Shown: positions 17,342-26,916, counted from the stretch's first letter. The stretch is DNA of 64,000 bases from JABMOV01 sp964654545 (GCA_964654545.1 CAZZIU010000013.1:15368-79367), one strand, 5' to 3'. Numbers and translations: made by a program. The notes: generated by a model not told the origin, from the letters alone.

Positions 17342-18676
17342 TTGACACCACCAAATAAACCAAAATTATTTGTTCTTGATACCAATGTACTATTGCACGA
17401 TTCGTCCTGTCTGAATCAATTTGAGGAAAATAATATCGTCATACCAATAACGGTTCTAGAAGAATTGGATAACTTTAAGCGTGGGAACGAAATGATCAAT
17501 TTTCATGCCCGCGAATTTTTACGTCAAATTGATAAAATTACTGGCGACATGCTTTCGGACGATGGCGTACCACTTGGAGAAGGTCATGGCTCACTTCGAG
17601 TGGTTGTTTATGGTGAATTGGCTCCTGAAATAAAGGATATTTTCCAGAAAGATTCAGCAGATCACCGCATTTTATCCTGTGCATTGCATTTATCCCAGCT
17701 TTACGATGATGGAGATGTTATACTGGTATCCAAAGATACCAACTTGAGGATGAAAGCCAAATCTGTGGGGGTTCAAGCCCAGGATTATACCACAGACAAA
17801 GTGGAAAGCATGGAAAAAATTTACCATGGTATTCGGTTGTTTGATGCTATCCCTGATGAGATTATTGATGCCCTACATGCTGATCCTCATCAATTGGAAG
17901 CGGATAAAATCCCTATGATTGAAAATCCCGTTCCACATGAGAATTTTATCCTCAGAAACGGCCAGAAATCTGTTTTGGCGACCTATGATCCATTTGATAA
18001 ATATTTTTACCGGATAGACAAAAACCGGGCTTATGGTATTACCCCCAGAAACGCTGAGCAATCCTTCGGCCTGAAAGCCCTAACCAACCCTCGTATACCA
18101 CTGGTAACACTGTCAGGAAAAGCCGGAACCGGAAAAACCCTGTTGGCGCTGGCCGGTGCTCTGGATTGTCGATCTGACTACCGGCAAATTTATCTTGCTC
18201 GCCCAATCGTACCGCTGAGTAATCGCGACCTTGGATTTTTACCGGGAGATATCAAATCGAAAATTGATCCGTATATGCAACCCCTGTTTGACAATCTTAA
18301 TGTGATTAAGCACCAATTTAATGAAAACGATGATCGTTTTATCAAAATCAACGAAATGTTGGAATCAGAAAAACTCATTATTACACCCCTGGCTTATATT
18401 CGTGGGCGCAGTTTTCAAAAAGCCTATTTCATAGTTGACGAGGCCCAGAACCTCACACCGCATGAAATAAAAACCATTATCACCCGTGCCGGTGAAGGAA
18501 CCAAATTAGTTTTTACAGGTGATATTGAGCAAATTGATCAACCTTATCTCGATAGTTTGTCCAATGGGCTATCCTATCTGATACATAGAATGGTTGGTCA
18601 GGAAGTGTTTGCACATATTACGTTGCAAAAAGGAGAGCGTTCGCCTTTGGCAGAACTTGCCAGTGATCTACTTTAA
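17342..18676 (+). CDS. PIN domain-PhoH ATPase fusion
   Basis: A 444-residue protein with an N-terminal PIN nuclease-like domain (KLFVLDTNVLLHDSSC, with acidic residues D13, E41 and D117-D120 region) and a C-terminal PhoH ATPase (GKAGTGKTLLALAGAL, FIVDEAQNLTPHEIK, FTGDIEQID). This architecture (PhoH2/YlaK) has RNA unwinding and cleaving activity in studied homologues. The start is TTG at 17342, preceded by GGAG six bases upstream; the adjacent ATG at 17338 is in another frame and stops at once. It probably initiates the plus-strand unit ending at 22268. Confidence 0.9.
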   Translation: MTPPNKPKLFVLDTNVLLHDSSCLNQFEENNIVIPITVLEELDNFKRGNEMINFHAREFLRQIDKITGDMLSDDGVPLGEGHGSLRVVVYGELAPEIKDIFQKDSADHRILSCALHLSQLYDDGDVILVSKDTNLRMKAKSVGVQAQDYTTDKVESMEKIYHGIRLFDAIPDEIIDALHADPHQLEADKIPMIENPVPHENFILRNGQKSVLATYDPFDKYFYRIDKNRAYGITPRNAEQSFGLKALTNPRIPLVTLSGKAGTGKTLLALAGALDCRSDYRQIYLARPIVPLSNRDLGFLPGDIKSKIDPYMQPLFDNLNVIKHQFNENDDRFIKINEMLESEKLIITPLAYIRGRSFQKAYFIVDEAQNLTPHEIKTIITRAGEGTKLVFTGDIEQIDQPYLDSLSNGLSYLIHRMVGQEVFAHITLQKGERSPLAELASDLL

Positions 18677-18689
18677 TTAAGGAATTTTA

Positions 18690-19124
18690 ATGACCGATCA
18701 AATCACACCACATGACGAATCCGACACTATTTCATCTTTTTTAATAACCCTGAATTCAGAAAATACAAGTCGGATTTTTACCCTAACCCGCTGGATGAAT
18801 ATTTTAGGATTTATTACCATTCTCTGGGGTATACTTAATCTGGTTTCCCTTTTTACCTATAAAGGGAACGTACTTATGTTATTTCCCATCCTACTTTTTA
18901 CCATATTTTTCATTTTTCTTGGTACAAGATTAACGTCTTCCACGGCCCAAATCCGGCAGGGAGTTCAGCAGAATAATGGCGAGATATTTTTGCGCGGATT
19001 AGATCAATTGAGACTCTATTTTACAATTTGTGTGATTAGTCTCATCCTGCTTCTACTGATTGCGATTTCTCTGGCTATGCTAATCGCCACATTTGGAATC
19101 GCATTGGAAAATTTCCAAGTTTAA
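18690..19124 (+). CDS. Small membrane protein, DUF5362-like
   Basis: A 144-residue protein with a polar N-terminus and three hydrophobic stretches (about residues 37-57, 61-80 and 108-137). The first two are separated by only a short loop; the last two flank an amphipathic STAQIRQGVQQNNGEIFLRGLDQL region. The pattern resembles DUF5362. It starts 13 bases after phoH, so it is likely in the same transcript. No function is known. Confidence 0.65.
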   Translation: MTDQITPHDESDTISSFLITLNSENTSRIFTLTRWMNILGFITILWGILNLVSLFTYKGNVLMLFPILLFTIFFIFLGTRLTSSTAQIRQGVQQNNGEIFLRGLDQLRLYFTICVISLILLLLIAISLAMLIATFGIALENFQV

Positions 19125-19199
19125 TCCCAGAGTCTCGTTCTGGACACAACATTTCGGCAGCTGATTCAAATCAAGCCCGGTGAGGGGAAGCCGGTCCTT

Positions 19200-22100
19200 T
19201 TGCTATTTTCATTATCCTTCTCCCTCATATCTGCAACAATATCCGGTAAAACAGCAAGAGACACCTTCTTTCTAAATCAATTTGATATATCCTATTTACC
19301 TCTCATGTTTGTTGCAAGTGCAATTGCGGTTGGAATATTCGTACCACTTTATTCACGGTTGCTTAAAAAGAAAGGCCCCTACAACACCCTCCTTATCACT
19401 GGAGCAATCTCTGCCACATCACTGGCTGTCATACAATTCACAATTATTCGCTGGATGGTACCCATTCTCTATGTCTGGATGGAAGTAGTTGCAACTGTAT
19501 TGGCATTCCAAATCTGGACTATTGCAGCCGATTTATTTGATAGTCGTCAGGCAAAAAGATTGTATGGAATTCTTGCGGCCGGTGGATCAATTTCTTTTCT
19601 GTTTATAGGATTATGGTTGAAACCATTTATCGCCAAATTTGGATCTGGGTCCATCCTTCAGTTGACAATTCTTTTTATCTTACTTGCGATGGGACTTTCC
19701 TTTTCTATCAGAAAACTACCGAATCGCTCCGGTGCAAGAACCGACAGGCCAATTAAAGCCACAAATGACAAAGAGTCCCTTTTTACACCTTATCTGAAAT
19801 CTGTTGCACTAATGACCATCATGATTGGAATTGTCACCACGATAGTTGATTTTCAATTTAAATCAACGGCCGGTTCTACTATCACAGATGCGGATGCCCT
19901 GGCTGTGTTTTTCGGAAAATTCTATGCAATTGCCGGACTGGCATCCTTATGTATTCAGTTGTTTCTTACTGGCCGGCTCCTTTCCAAATTTGGTATACTG
20001 GCCGGCTTACTTATCTTACCCTTCTCCATGGTGGTCGGTTTCAGCATGATATTAATCCATCCGATTCTACTATCTGCGTTGGTGGGAAAATTTGCCGAAC
20101 AAACATTTGAGCTGACGCTACACCAACCTACGATTCAACTGCTTTGGCTTCCGGTAAAAAAGTGGCAGAGACAATTCGGTAAGCCTCTCATTGATGGAAC
20201 AATTCGAACATCGGTGGAAGGATTTACCGGTTTCCTCACATTCTTTATTATAAAAATTGCGTCAGCTACCCTTCTCACTTTTGTAGCCATAGGAGCATCC
20301 TTGCTGTGGATATTATCTGCCTTCTATGTAAGGAAGGGCTATATACAGACATTGAACGAAGCATTGCAGGCACGACGATTAAATTTCGAAGATTTGCACA
20401 TTGATTCTTTGAATCATGCCATGGTCGAAACCATTGATAAAAGCCTTAAAGAAGGGGATGTATTCGAACAATTATTCGTTCTTGAATTAATACAATCGGT
20501 TGCACCGGATCCCTGGAAGAAAACACTGGAATCACTCATGGTATCGGCAGATAACCATGTACGAAAAAATATTTTATCCTACGCGGGTGACTTATTTGAA
20601 GAGCAACTTATATTGGATTTAATACGCGAGCCTTTTCTGGACGCAATTGAGTTGTGTGGTAAACGAAAAATACCTGGGGCAATTCCCATACTTCAGGAAT
20701 TAATCGATCACGAAAATGAAGAAATTCAGATGGCAGCCGCCGGAACCCTGCTATTGATTAGTGAAGGATCACAAGAAAAGCCTAACATGCTGCTCTTTAA
20801 GGCGATTAATAGTAACGATCCACAAAAAATTATGCTTGGTATAAAATACGCTTTTTCCAATGCATCCATATTGTCAAATGAAAAAATGGTCGATTTTCTC
20901 CAGCATGATAATTCCCAAATTCGACGAGCTGCAATAGAGTCCATTACAGACAATCCTGATGAAGAATACTTACCATTTTTGATAGGAAATCTTGGATCAC
21001 CTAAAACAGCGATGGTTGCAAAGAATGCTCTGGTTTATTACAATAATCCAATGATTCTTGAATCTATTCATATGCTAATGGAAAACCCACCACTCAGCGT
21101 TGATTTGAAAAGAGGAATAATTTCCACCCTGGAAACAATTCCCATGGAGACAAGCCATCAGTTACTTTTTACGTTTTTTGATCCCCAATCGCTTGGCCTG
21201 TATGAGCAGGCGGTTGATTCGATGCTCATCGTTGCAAAAAAACAACCGTTGAGTAAATCGGGTAAAAAAAATGTGAAATCTTCCATAAAGTTTCTAGCCA
21301 AGCGGATTTACTCACTGCATCAGTGTGCCTTACTATTAAAAAATGATAAAACGGCTACATTAATACTGGATTATATTCGAAGTGAGACACATGCCGCTCA
21401 ACCCATTCTCATTAAGCTTGGTGCATTGCATAACCCTCACTTACCTGTAAGCCAGTGCTTGAAATCGTTGCGATCAAACGATCCACAGCAGATCTCTTAT
21501 GGACTTGAACTCCTTGAGACGATTTTCACCAGAGAAGAGCGTGAAATTGTCACGCCACTTATTGAAAACCGATCGTTGGTCGAGCGTGTTCAAATTGGCC
21601 ATAAAATATTTAAATCGATCAAACGTGATATCAACAGCTATCTCGAACAATTTTTATACAGTAGATCCCCCTGGGTGTCCGCCATTGCGTTGGATTGTCT
21701 AATTAAATCTGAACGCACCCCAAAACATCCTGTCCAATGGGATAAAATCACTTTATCACAATTTCATGGGGAAATTATTCAGCGCGCCGGTAAAACCGAA
21801 TTTCACTGGATTGGAACTCTTCCTGATAAGCTTCGTAAGTTCCCCCAATCAAACACTATGTATACCACACTCGAAAAAACAATTCTCTTAAAATCAGTAC
21901 CGCTGTTTAGAAGTATTCCGGCTGAAGTTATTTCTTCGATAGCCCAGATAGCGGAAGAAATTCCAGTTAAGGAAGGTACACTTCTGTTCCATGAAGGTGA
22001 TGATGGTGATGGTATGTATGTAATCGTGGATGGCAAAGTGGATGTACACAAAGGGGATAAAAAAATTGCTGTGCTAACAAAATGGGATTGTTTAGGTGAA

Positions 22101-22268
22101 ATGGCACTGTTAGACGAAGAACCTCGATCAGCTGATGCTACCGTCTCAGAGGAAGGAATATTATTAAGGATATCACAGGAAAGCTTCAGCGAACTGATGC
22201 GGCAACATCCTGATATAATGCACAGCCTTCTAAAAATTCTTACCGGAAGGCTACGAAACGTAATCTAA
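19200..22268 (+). CDS. ADP/ATP-carrier-like membrane protein with HEAT repeats and C-terminal cNMP-binding domain
   Basis: At least 1022 residues. Residues 1-390 carry about ten to twelve membrane segments related to NTP/NDP carriers (SGKTARDTFFLNQF, AADLFDSRQAKRLYGILAAGGSISF). Residues about 420-800 are alpha-helical HEAT-like repeats. Residues about 895-1022 are a cyclic-nucleotide-binding domain (GTLLFHEGDDGDGMYVIVDGKV, GEMALLDEEPRSADATV). The first possible TTG at 19200 truncates the first conserved stretch: the frame is open upstream to 19125 and encodes TFRQLIQIKPGEGKPV, typical of the family. The real start is therefore probably a CTG (19140 or 19161). Transport substrate unknown. Confidence 0.8.
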   Translation: MLFSLSFSLISATISGKTARDTFFLNQFDISYLPLMFVASAIAVGIFVPLYSRLLKKKGPYNTLLITGAISATSLAVIQFTIIRWMVPILYVWMEVVATVLAFQIWTIAADLFDSRQAKRLYGILAAGGSISFLFIGLWLKPFIAKFGSGSILQLTILFILLAMGLSFSIRKLPNRSGARTDRPIKATNDKESLFTPYLKSVALMTIMIGIVTTIVDFQFKSTAGSTITDADALAVFFGKFYAIAGLASLCIQLFLTGRLLSKFGILAGLLILPFSMVVGFSMILIHPILLSALVGKFAEQTFELTLHQPTIQLLWLPVKKWQRQFGKPLIDGTIRTSVEGFTGFLTFFIIKIASATLLTFVAIGASLLWILSAFYVRKGYIQTLNEALQARRLNFEDLHIDSLNHAMVETIDKSLKEGDVFEQLFVLELIQSVAPDPWKKTLESLMVSADNHVRKNILSYAGDLFEEQLILDLIREPFLDAIELCGKRKIPGAIPILQELIDHENEEIQMAAAGTLLLISEGSQEKPNMLLFKAINSNDPQKIMLGIKYAFSNASILSNEKMVDFLQHDNSQIRRAAIESITDNPDEEYLPFLIGNLGSPKTAMVAKNALVYYNNPMILESIHMLMENPPLSVDLKRGIISTLETIPMETSHQLLFTFFDPQSLGLYEQAVDSMLIVAKKQPLSKSGKKNVKSSIKFLAKRIYSLHQCALLLKNDKTATLILDYIRSETHAAQPILIKLGALHNPHLPVSQCLKSLRSNDPQQISYGLELLETIFTREEREIVTPLIENRSLVERVQIGHKIFKSIKRDINSYLEQFLYSRSPWVSAIALDCLIKSERTPKHPVQWDKITLSQFHGEIIQRAGKTEFHWIGTLPDKLRKFPQSNTMYTTLEKTILLKSVPLFRSIPAEVISSIAQIAEEIPVKEGTLLFHEGDDGDGMYVIVDGKVDVHKGDKKIAVLTKWDCLGEMALLDEEPRSADATVSEEGILLRISQESFSELMRQHPDIMHSLLKILTGRLRNVI

Positions 22269-22565
22269 CTACTTATTCAGGGCTTTTTTGACTGTCTCGT
22301 TAACAGCACTTTCAGTGACTTCACCTACTTTCTCGGTAATTTTCCCCGTCGCTTTCTGCAAATCTTTTTGAATCGCATTCACACTCACTTCTTTGCCAGT
22401 AAACATTAAATACCCAATGTAAATGATTAAGACGGCCGCCAGCAACAATACCATTTTGAACATTTTCTTTACAAAACCAAATAGTATTACCAGTGCAAAG
22501 ACAGCCGCAATACCCATATAAATGGGATTGGATTTAAGCAGTTCTAAAAATTGTTCGAAATTCAC
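22269..22565 (-). CDS. Small two-helix membrane protein with amphipathic tail
   Basis: A 98-residue protein with hydrophobic segments at residues about 16-33 and 36-54. A C-terminal charged helix (KDLQKATGKITEKVGEVTESAVNETVKKAL) has the look of a coiled or amphipathic helix. It is co-directional with and overlaps the end of the phosphoesterase gene by 4 bases. Its stop is immediately adjacent to the stop of the convergent transporter gene. No family was recognised. Confidence 0.6.
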   Translation of the reverse strand: MNFEQFLELLKSNPIYMGIAAVFALVILFGFVKKMFKMVLLLAAVLIIYIGYLMFTGKEVSVNAIQKDLQKATGKITEKVGEVTESAVNETVKKALNK

Positions 22566-23488
22566 TTTTCTAAATATTCCTTTTTTCTTCTGTTGATAAT
22601 CCCGGTTTCAGTTTCGAGTTTTTCAATTAATTTTACTACGCGAGCATCGTCGGGCATGTCCAGTGTCATCGGTTCCAACCAGGTATCTGATTTTAACACA
22701 CTTCCGGTTGAATCCACTACCAATTTTATTATCCCAATGTAGTATCCGTCTTTTCCGGCTTGACTTATTAGTGTACCATTCACTAGAGTAGTCGTATCTA
22801 CCAGTGACTGGCTATGTGCACCTACTATGAGATCAATACCCAATCCTTTCATCGCCAGTTTTCTGTCATTATCCAATCCCTGATGGCTCAGGACAATGAT
22901 AAATTCGCACCTATTTTTTAATCCAGGAATGATCTCACCCAATGCTATTTCCGGCGATTTTATATTCATTTTTTCACGGACTTCTTCGGGATAGTATTTG
23001 AATGCGGAAGGACCAATTACTCCCAGTACACCGATAGATAGTTGCCCCAATTGAATAATCTTGTATATCTGTGCTACAGGTATCTGTGGATTGTGAATAT
23101 TTGATAAAACAATGTCAGCCTTCATGGATACCAAATTTTCATGGAAAAAATCGTCCGGTCGAGTGAATTCCTGATCGCCTGGTAAAATGGCATCGTAGTG
23201 CATATAGCTGTAAGCTTCTGAAACAAGTTTATCTTTTAGTGGAAGCCGTGATGTCACATTCCACATATCGCCTGCATCGAATAGCAGAACATTTCGGTGA
23301 CGCTTACGAAAGTCGTCAATGAATCGTGTTCGTTTTTCCAGCGACCCCAGGGGATGATCCGGACAGTAACAATTTTCGAGAGCACCGTTTGTGTTGTTGG
23401 TATGTAAAATGTAAAGGGTATCGCTATTTGCAGGCAAACCCAGTGAGATTAGGGTAGTTAGGAAAAGTAATTGGTAAAAAATCCTCAT
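22562..23488 (-). CDS. Periplasmic 5'-nucleotidase-like metallophosphoesterase with altered metal ligands
   Basis: A 308-residue protein with a signal peptide (MRIFYQLLFLTTLISLGLPA) and the catalytic domain of the UshA/SoxB-type phosphoesterases, without the C-terminal nucleotide-binding domain. Motif I reads HTNNTNGALENCYCP, with Asn in place of the usual Asp and His of TNDxHG. LLFDAGDMW, VLSNIHN and VLSHQG are close to normal, while the last motif is VGAHSQ rather than GxHxH. The CxC pair at C40/C42 is shared with a subgroup of such proteins. The fold is clear; hydrolase activity and substrate are not. Confidence 0.75.
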   Translation of the reverse strand: MRIFYQLLFLTTLISLGLPANSDTLYILHTNNTNGALENCYCPDHPLGSLEKRTRFIDDFRKRHRNVLLFDAGDMWNVTSRLPLKDKLVSEAYSYMHYDAILPGDQEFTRPDDFFHENLVSMKADIVLSNIHNPQIPVAQIYKIIQLGQLSIGVLGVIGPSAFKYYPEEVREKMNIKSPEIALGEIIPGLKNRCEFIIVLSHQGLDNDRKLAMKGLGIDLIVGAHSQSLVDTTTLVNGTLISQAGKDGYYIGIIKLVVDSTGSVLKSDTWLEPMTLDMPDDARVVKLIEKLETETGIINRRKKEYLEK

Positions 23489-23524
23489 TTACGGTATTTT
23501 CAATATGACAGAAATTTAAAATTG

Positions 23525-24184
23525 ATGCAATATATTTTTACACATTTTCGTGGATTTATCCTTTTGCAATCGCTTTGCTTTATTTTGATAGGACAATCCA
23601 AGTACCCGGTTGATTCTGTGATAACTAATCCTGATGTGTCTATACTGAGAAAATTTTCGATTCTACCCATCGCAGGATGGCAGCGAATTTCCTACAACAC
23701 AGATTTTTTAAATTGTCAGTACTACCCAAGTTGTAGTAATTATGGGGCGGAAGCAATACATCTGCATGGAATTCTATTTGGATCGTTCATGGCTGCTGAT
23801 CGGATTGTTCGTTGCAACCCGGCGGCGTATTACTATCACACTGAGATAGGGATGGTAATTGACAGTGCAGGCTATTTGGTTGATCCAGTGAAACCAAATC
23901 CGTCCGGGAACCAATCAAAATCTCCGCTATTGGCAGCTGCATTGTCTGCCCTTTTACCGGGATCCGGCCGTATGTATTCCGGACGCGTGTACGAGGGACT
24001 GATAGGAGGACTGATGACATTTCTTTTGGGACAAATTGCCTATGAGGCGTACCTACAAAACCGACCCATCAAAACATCTCTTTTTACTGCAATTTTTGCT
24101 GTGGCTTATGGTGGTGAAATATATGGCGCCTATCGAACGGCAAAATATTACATTCCACAACCAAATCAGGGGACAATACCATGA
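23525..24184 (+). CDS. YidD-domain membrane protein fused to a second membrane domain
   Basis: The start is set at ATG 23525 (219 residues). Residues about 60-105 match YidD, the membrane-protein insertion efficiency factor: CQYYPSCSNYGAEAIHLHG and RIVRCNPAA with the three conserved Cys. YidD alone is normally 70-110 residues. Here a C-terminal half follows (ALSALLPGSGRMYSGRVYEG, then two hydrophobic segments) that resembles DUF5683/TM2-like domains. Its stop overlaps the start of the next gene by 4 bases. It is not beside yidC or rnpA, so it may be a YidD derivative with another job. Confidence 0.7.
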   Translation: MQYIFTHFRGFILLQSLCFILIGQSKYPVDSVITNPDVSILRKFSILPIAGWQRISYNTDFLNCQYYPSCSNYGAEAIHLHGILFGSFMAADRIVRCNPAAYYYHTEIGMVIDSAGYLVDPVKPNPSGNQSKSPLLAAALSALLPGSGRMYSGRVYEGLIGGLMTFLLGQIAYEAYLQNRPIKTSLFTAIFAVAYGGEIYGAYRTAKYYIPQPNQGTIP

Positions 24185-25080
24185 GATTAAAATTTTTCAT
24201 CGTTATTTTATTAATATTTCAATTTTCACTTGCACAGGAGAATAATTCACCGGATGCAGATACGCTAACGGTCGTTATTACTACGTCAGATGGTGGTGAG
24301 ATTATTGGGAGCATTCAATCTGAAACAGAAGATGGTTATAAGATCAAAACTCCTGCAGGCCTCATGATAGAAATTCCAAAAACTGCAATCGTCAGAATAG
24401 AGCAATTTGGTGGGAAAGTGGAAAATGGCAAAATATTCCACGCGGACCCTAATAGAAGCATGTATCTTTTTTCGCCTTCAGCCTTTCCCATTGATAAGAA
24501 TATGGGCTATTGCCGGGATTTCTGTGTCTTTTTTCCTTCTATTAATTATGGTTTTGGTGACGTGTTTTCTGTACAAGGTGGTGCCTTTTGGTTCCCTGGT
24601 ACACCGCTTGAAGAAACTCCTTTAGTAGGTAGCGCAAAATTTACATTTCTGCAAAAAAGTAAAATAGCCGGTGCCGGTGGAATTATGTATATACGATTAC
24701 CGAGTTTCTATGAAAGCGATTCAAATATGGGTATGGGATTTACATTTGTTACAGCAACTTATGGGAATCAATTCAGTCATATGTCTGCGTCAACGGGATG
24801 GGGTTTTATACAAGATAATGGAAAGTGGGATTTTATGAATCGACCAATTTTAGTACTTTCCGGGAATAATCGTATTTCAAATTCAATTGCCCTTGTTACT
24901 GAAAACTGGTTTTTTCCGAATATGGATCTGAATGATGCGATATTATCCATATCTATTCGATATTTTGGGAGGCGAATTGCTGTTGATGTTGGTGGATTAT
25001 TTACTTTAAACATGCTTTTAGAGGGTGCTCCATTCCCTGTTCTAAACTTCACCTACCATTTCAACAAAAAGAAAAAATAA
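24181..25080 (+). CDS. Secreted, probable outer-membrane-associated protein
   Basis: A 299-residue protein with a signal peptide (MRLKFFIVILLIFQFSLAQ). A 60-residue module follows that reads like a small beta-barrel (LTVVITTSDGGEIIGSIQSE...YKIKTPAGLMIEIPKTAIVRIE). The C-terminal two thirds are rich in alternating aromatic and glycine residues, suggesting beta-strands. It is translationally coupled to the YidD-domain gene. No named family was recognised. Confidence 0.65.
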   Translation: MRLKFFIVILLIFQFSLAQENNSPDADTLTVVITTSDGGEIIGSIQSETEDGYKIKTPAGLMIEIPKTAIVRIEQFGGKVENGKIFHADPNRSMYLFSPSAFPIDKNMGYCRDFCVFFPSINYGFGDVFSVQGGAFWFPGTPLEETPLVGSAKFTFLQKSKIAGAGGIMYIRLPSFYESDSNMGMGFTFVTATYGNQFSHMSASTGWGFIQDNGKWDFMNRPILVLSGNNRISNSIALVTENWFFPNMDLNDAILSISIRYFGRRIAVDVGGLFTLNMLLEGAPFPVLNFTYHFNKKKK

Positions 25081-25196
25081 ACATAAGAGAAAAGTTGTAT
25101 ATCATAGATAGAATAGTGTGAGTGGATCTTTTTTCAGCTTTTAACCTGTTGTATTTTCCGCAGCTTTTCAGGCTCATTTTCGACCAAAAAGCGATT

Positions 25197-25269
25197 GCCA
25201 CCGTAGCTCAGTTGGTAGAGCAGCTCATTCGTAATGAGCGGGTCGGGGGTTCAAATCCTCTCGGTGGCT
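25197..25269 (+). tRNA. tRNA-Thr (anticodon CGU)
   Basis: A 73-base cloverleaf. The acceptor stem GCCACCG pairs with CGGTGGC, the D arm contains AGCTCAGTTGGTAGAGC, and the anticodon stem GCTCA/TGAGC encloses loop TTCGTAA with CGT at 25230-25232 (decodes ACG). The T loop is TTCAAAT with two G-U pairs in its stem. CCA is not encoded, consistent with the CCA-adding enzyme at 35525-36964. It lies between an OMP-like gene and pyrG. Confidence 0.97.
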
Positions 25270-25289
25270 CAACTTTATGCTGTAAACCG

Positions 25290-26915
25290 TTATTGTCTGG
25301 TCTTTTTATATGTTACAGCTGCCGCCACGAACTCCCTGAACAACGGGTGCGCCATTGATACACGGCTTTTTAGTTCCGGATGAAATTGCCCGGCAACAAA
25401 CCAGGGATGATCCGGTAGTTCAATGATTTCCACTAAATTCAAATCGTTGTTAATTCCTGAGATACGCATACCATATTTTTCAAGTTTTAAACGGTAACGG
25501 TTGTTTACTTCCCAACGATGGCGGTGACGCTCAGAAATTCTGCGTTTACGATAAGCAGCATACGCTTTGGTTCCTGGCTCAACAATGCAATCATATGCCC
25601 CCAGTCGCATTGTGCCACCTTTGGCTTTGATTGCTCGCTGTGACTCCATCAAATCAATAACCGGGTACCGAGTATTCTTGTTGAACTCGGTGCTATTTGC
25701 CTCCTTTAATCCACAGACATGGCGAGCGAAATCAATCACAGCACATTGCAATCCCAGACAAATGCCAAAATAAGGCACATCGTTTTCCCGGGCATATTTG
25801 CTGGATAACACCTTTCCTTCCGAACCACGAGAACCAAAACCTGGCAAAAGAAGGATTCCGTCCACATCCTTGTATATTTCTCCAGCATCCCGATCATTTT
25901 TAATTTCATCCGTTTGTACCCATTTTAGGTTTACTCTTGCATCATTTTCAACACCAGCATGTATGAATGCTTCCATCACACTTTTATAGGCATCCGGCAA
26001 TTCAATATATTTCCCGGCCATGGCAATAGTAACGTTGTAGGAGGGTTTTTTAAAATGATCGATGAATTCTTTTAAGCTTGTAACGTCTGGTACTTTATTT
26101 AGCTGGAGCCGGCTTAGAATACTTTGTTCAACCTTCTGTTTATGAAGTACCAGTGGTACTTCATAAATACTTGGTACATCTTTGGCTTCTACCACGTTAT
26201 TTGGTGCAACATTACAGAATAGAGCAATTTTTTCCCTGACTGATTTATCCAATGGTCGGTCCGTACGACACATTATGATATCAGGCGCCAGACCGATTTC
26301 TCTAAGCTTCATCACAGAATGCTGTGTGGGTTTGGTTTTCAACTCTTCACTGGCTTTAATAAACGGCACCAGTGTGACGTGCACAATGAGATGGTTGTGG
26401 TAACCAACTTCAACTGACAATTGGCGAATGGCTTCCAAAAAAGGCAAGCTTTCAATATCACCTACCGTACCACCCACTTCACAAATAACCACATCATACT
26501 GTTTGGGAGTATTAACTGCATTGATTCTGGCCTTTATTTCATCCGTGATGTGGGGGATCACTTGAATGGTATCTCCAAGATAGTCTCCTCGCCGTTCTCG
26601 CTCCAAAACAGAATGGTAAATTTGACCTGTCGTGGCATTATTGTCATTTCGCATATTCGTATCGATAAAGCGCTCATAATGTCCCAGGTCTAAATCTGTT
26701 TCAGATCCATCATCGAGAACATACACTTCTCCATGCTGGTATGGATTCATGGTTCCTGGATCCACATTCAAATAAGGGTCGAGTTTTAAAATCGTAACAC
26801 GAATACCTGCGCTTTTCAGCAGGTATCCGATAGAAGCAGCAGCAATTCCTTTTCCCAGACCAGAAATCACTCCACCAAGAACAAAAATATATTTTGTGGA
26901 TCGTTTTGGTGACAT
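25290..26915 (-). CDS. pyrG: CTP synthase
   Basis: A 541-residue enzyme converting UTP to CTP with glutamine and ATP. The synthetase half begins KYIFVLGGVISGLGKGIAAASIG and includes LDPYLNVDPGTMNPYQHGEV and CEVGGTVGDIES. The glutaminase half contains LLPGFGSRGSEGK, nucleophile FGICLGLQC, and FHPEL near the end. Length is standard. The gene is 1 base downstream of kdsB. CTP is a substrate of KdsB, so the pairing (common in Gram-negatives) is functionally sensible. Confidence 0.97.
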   Translation of the reverse strand: MSPKRSTKYIFVLGGVISGLGKGIAAASIGYLLKSAGIRVTILKLDPYLNVDPGTMNPYQHGEVYVLDDGSETDLDLGHYERFIDTNMRNDNNATTGQIYHSVLERERRGDYLGDTIQVIPHITDEIKARINAVNTPKQYDVVICEVGGTVGDIESLPFLEAIRQLSVEVGYHNHLIVHVTLVPFIKASEELKTKPTQHSVMKLREIGLAPDIIMCRTDRPLDKSVREKIALFCNVAPNNVVEAKDVPSIYEVPLVLHKQKVEQSILSRLQLNKVPDVTSLKEFIDHFKKPSYNVTIAMAGKYIELPDAYKSVMEAFIHAGVENDARVNLKWVQTDEIKNDRDAGEIYKDVDGILLLPGFGSRGSEGKVLSSKYARENDVPYFGICLGLQCAVIDFARHVCGLKEANSTEFNKNTRYPVIDLMESQRAIKAKGGTMRLGAYDCIVEPGTKAYAAYRKRRISERHRHRWEVNNRYRLKLEKYGMRISGINNDLNLVEIIELPDHPWFVAGQFHPELKSRVSMAHPLFREFVAAAVTYKKTRQ

Positions 26916-26916
26916 A

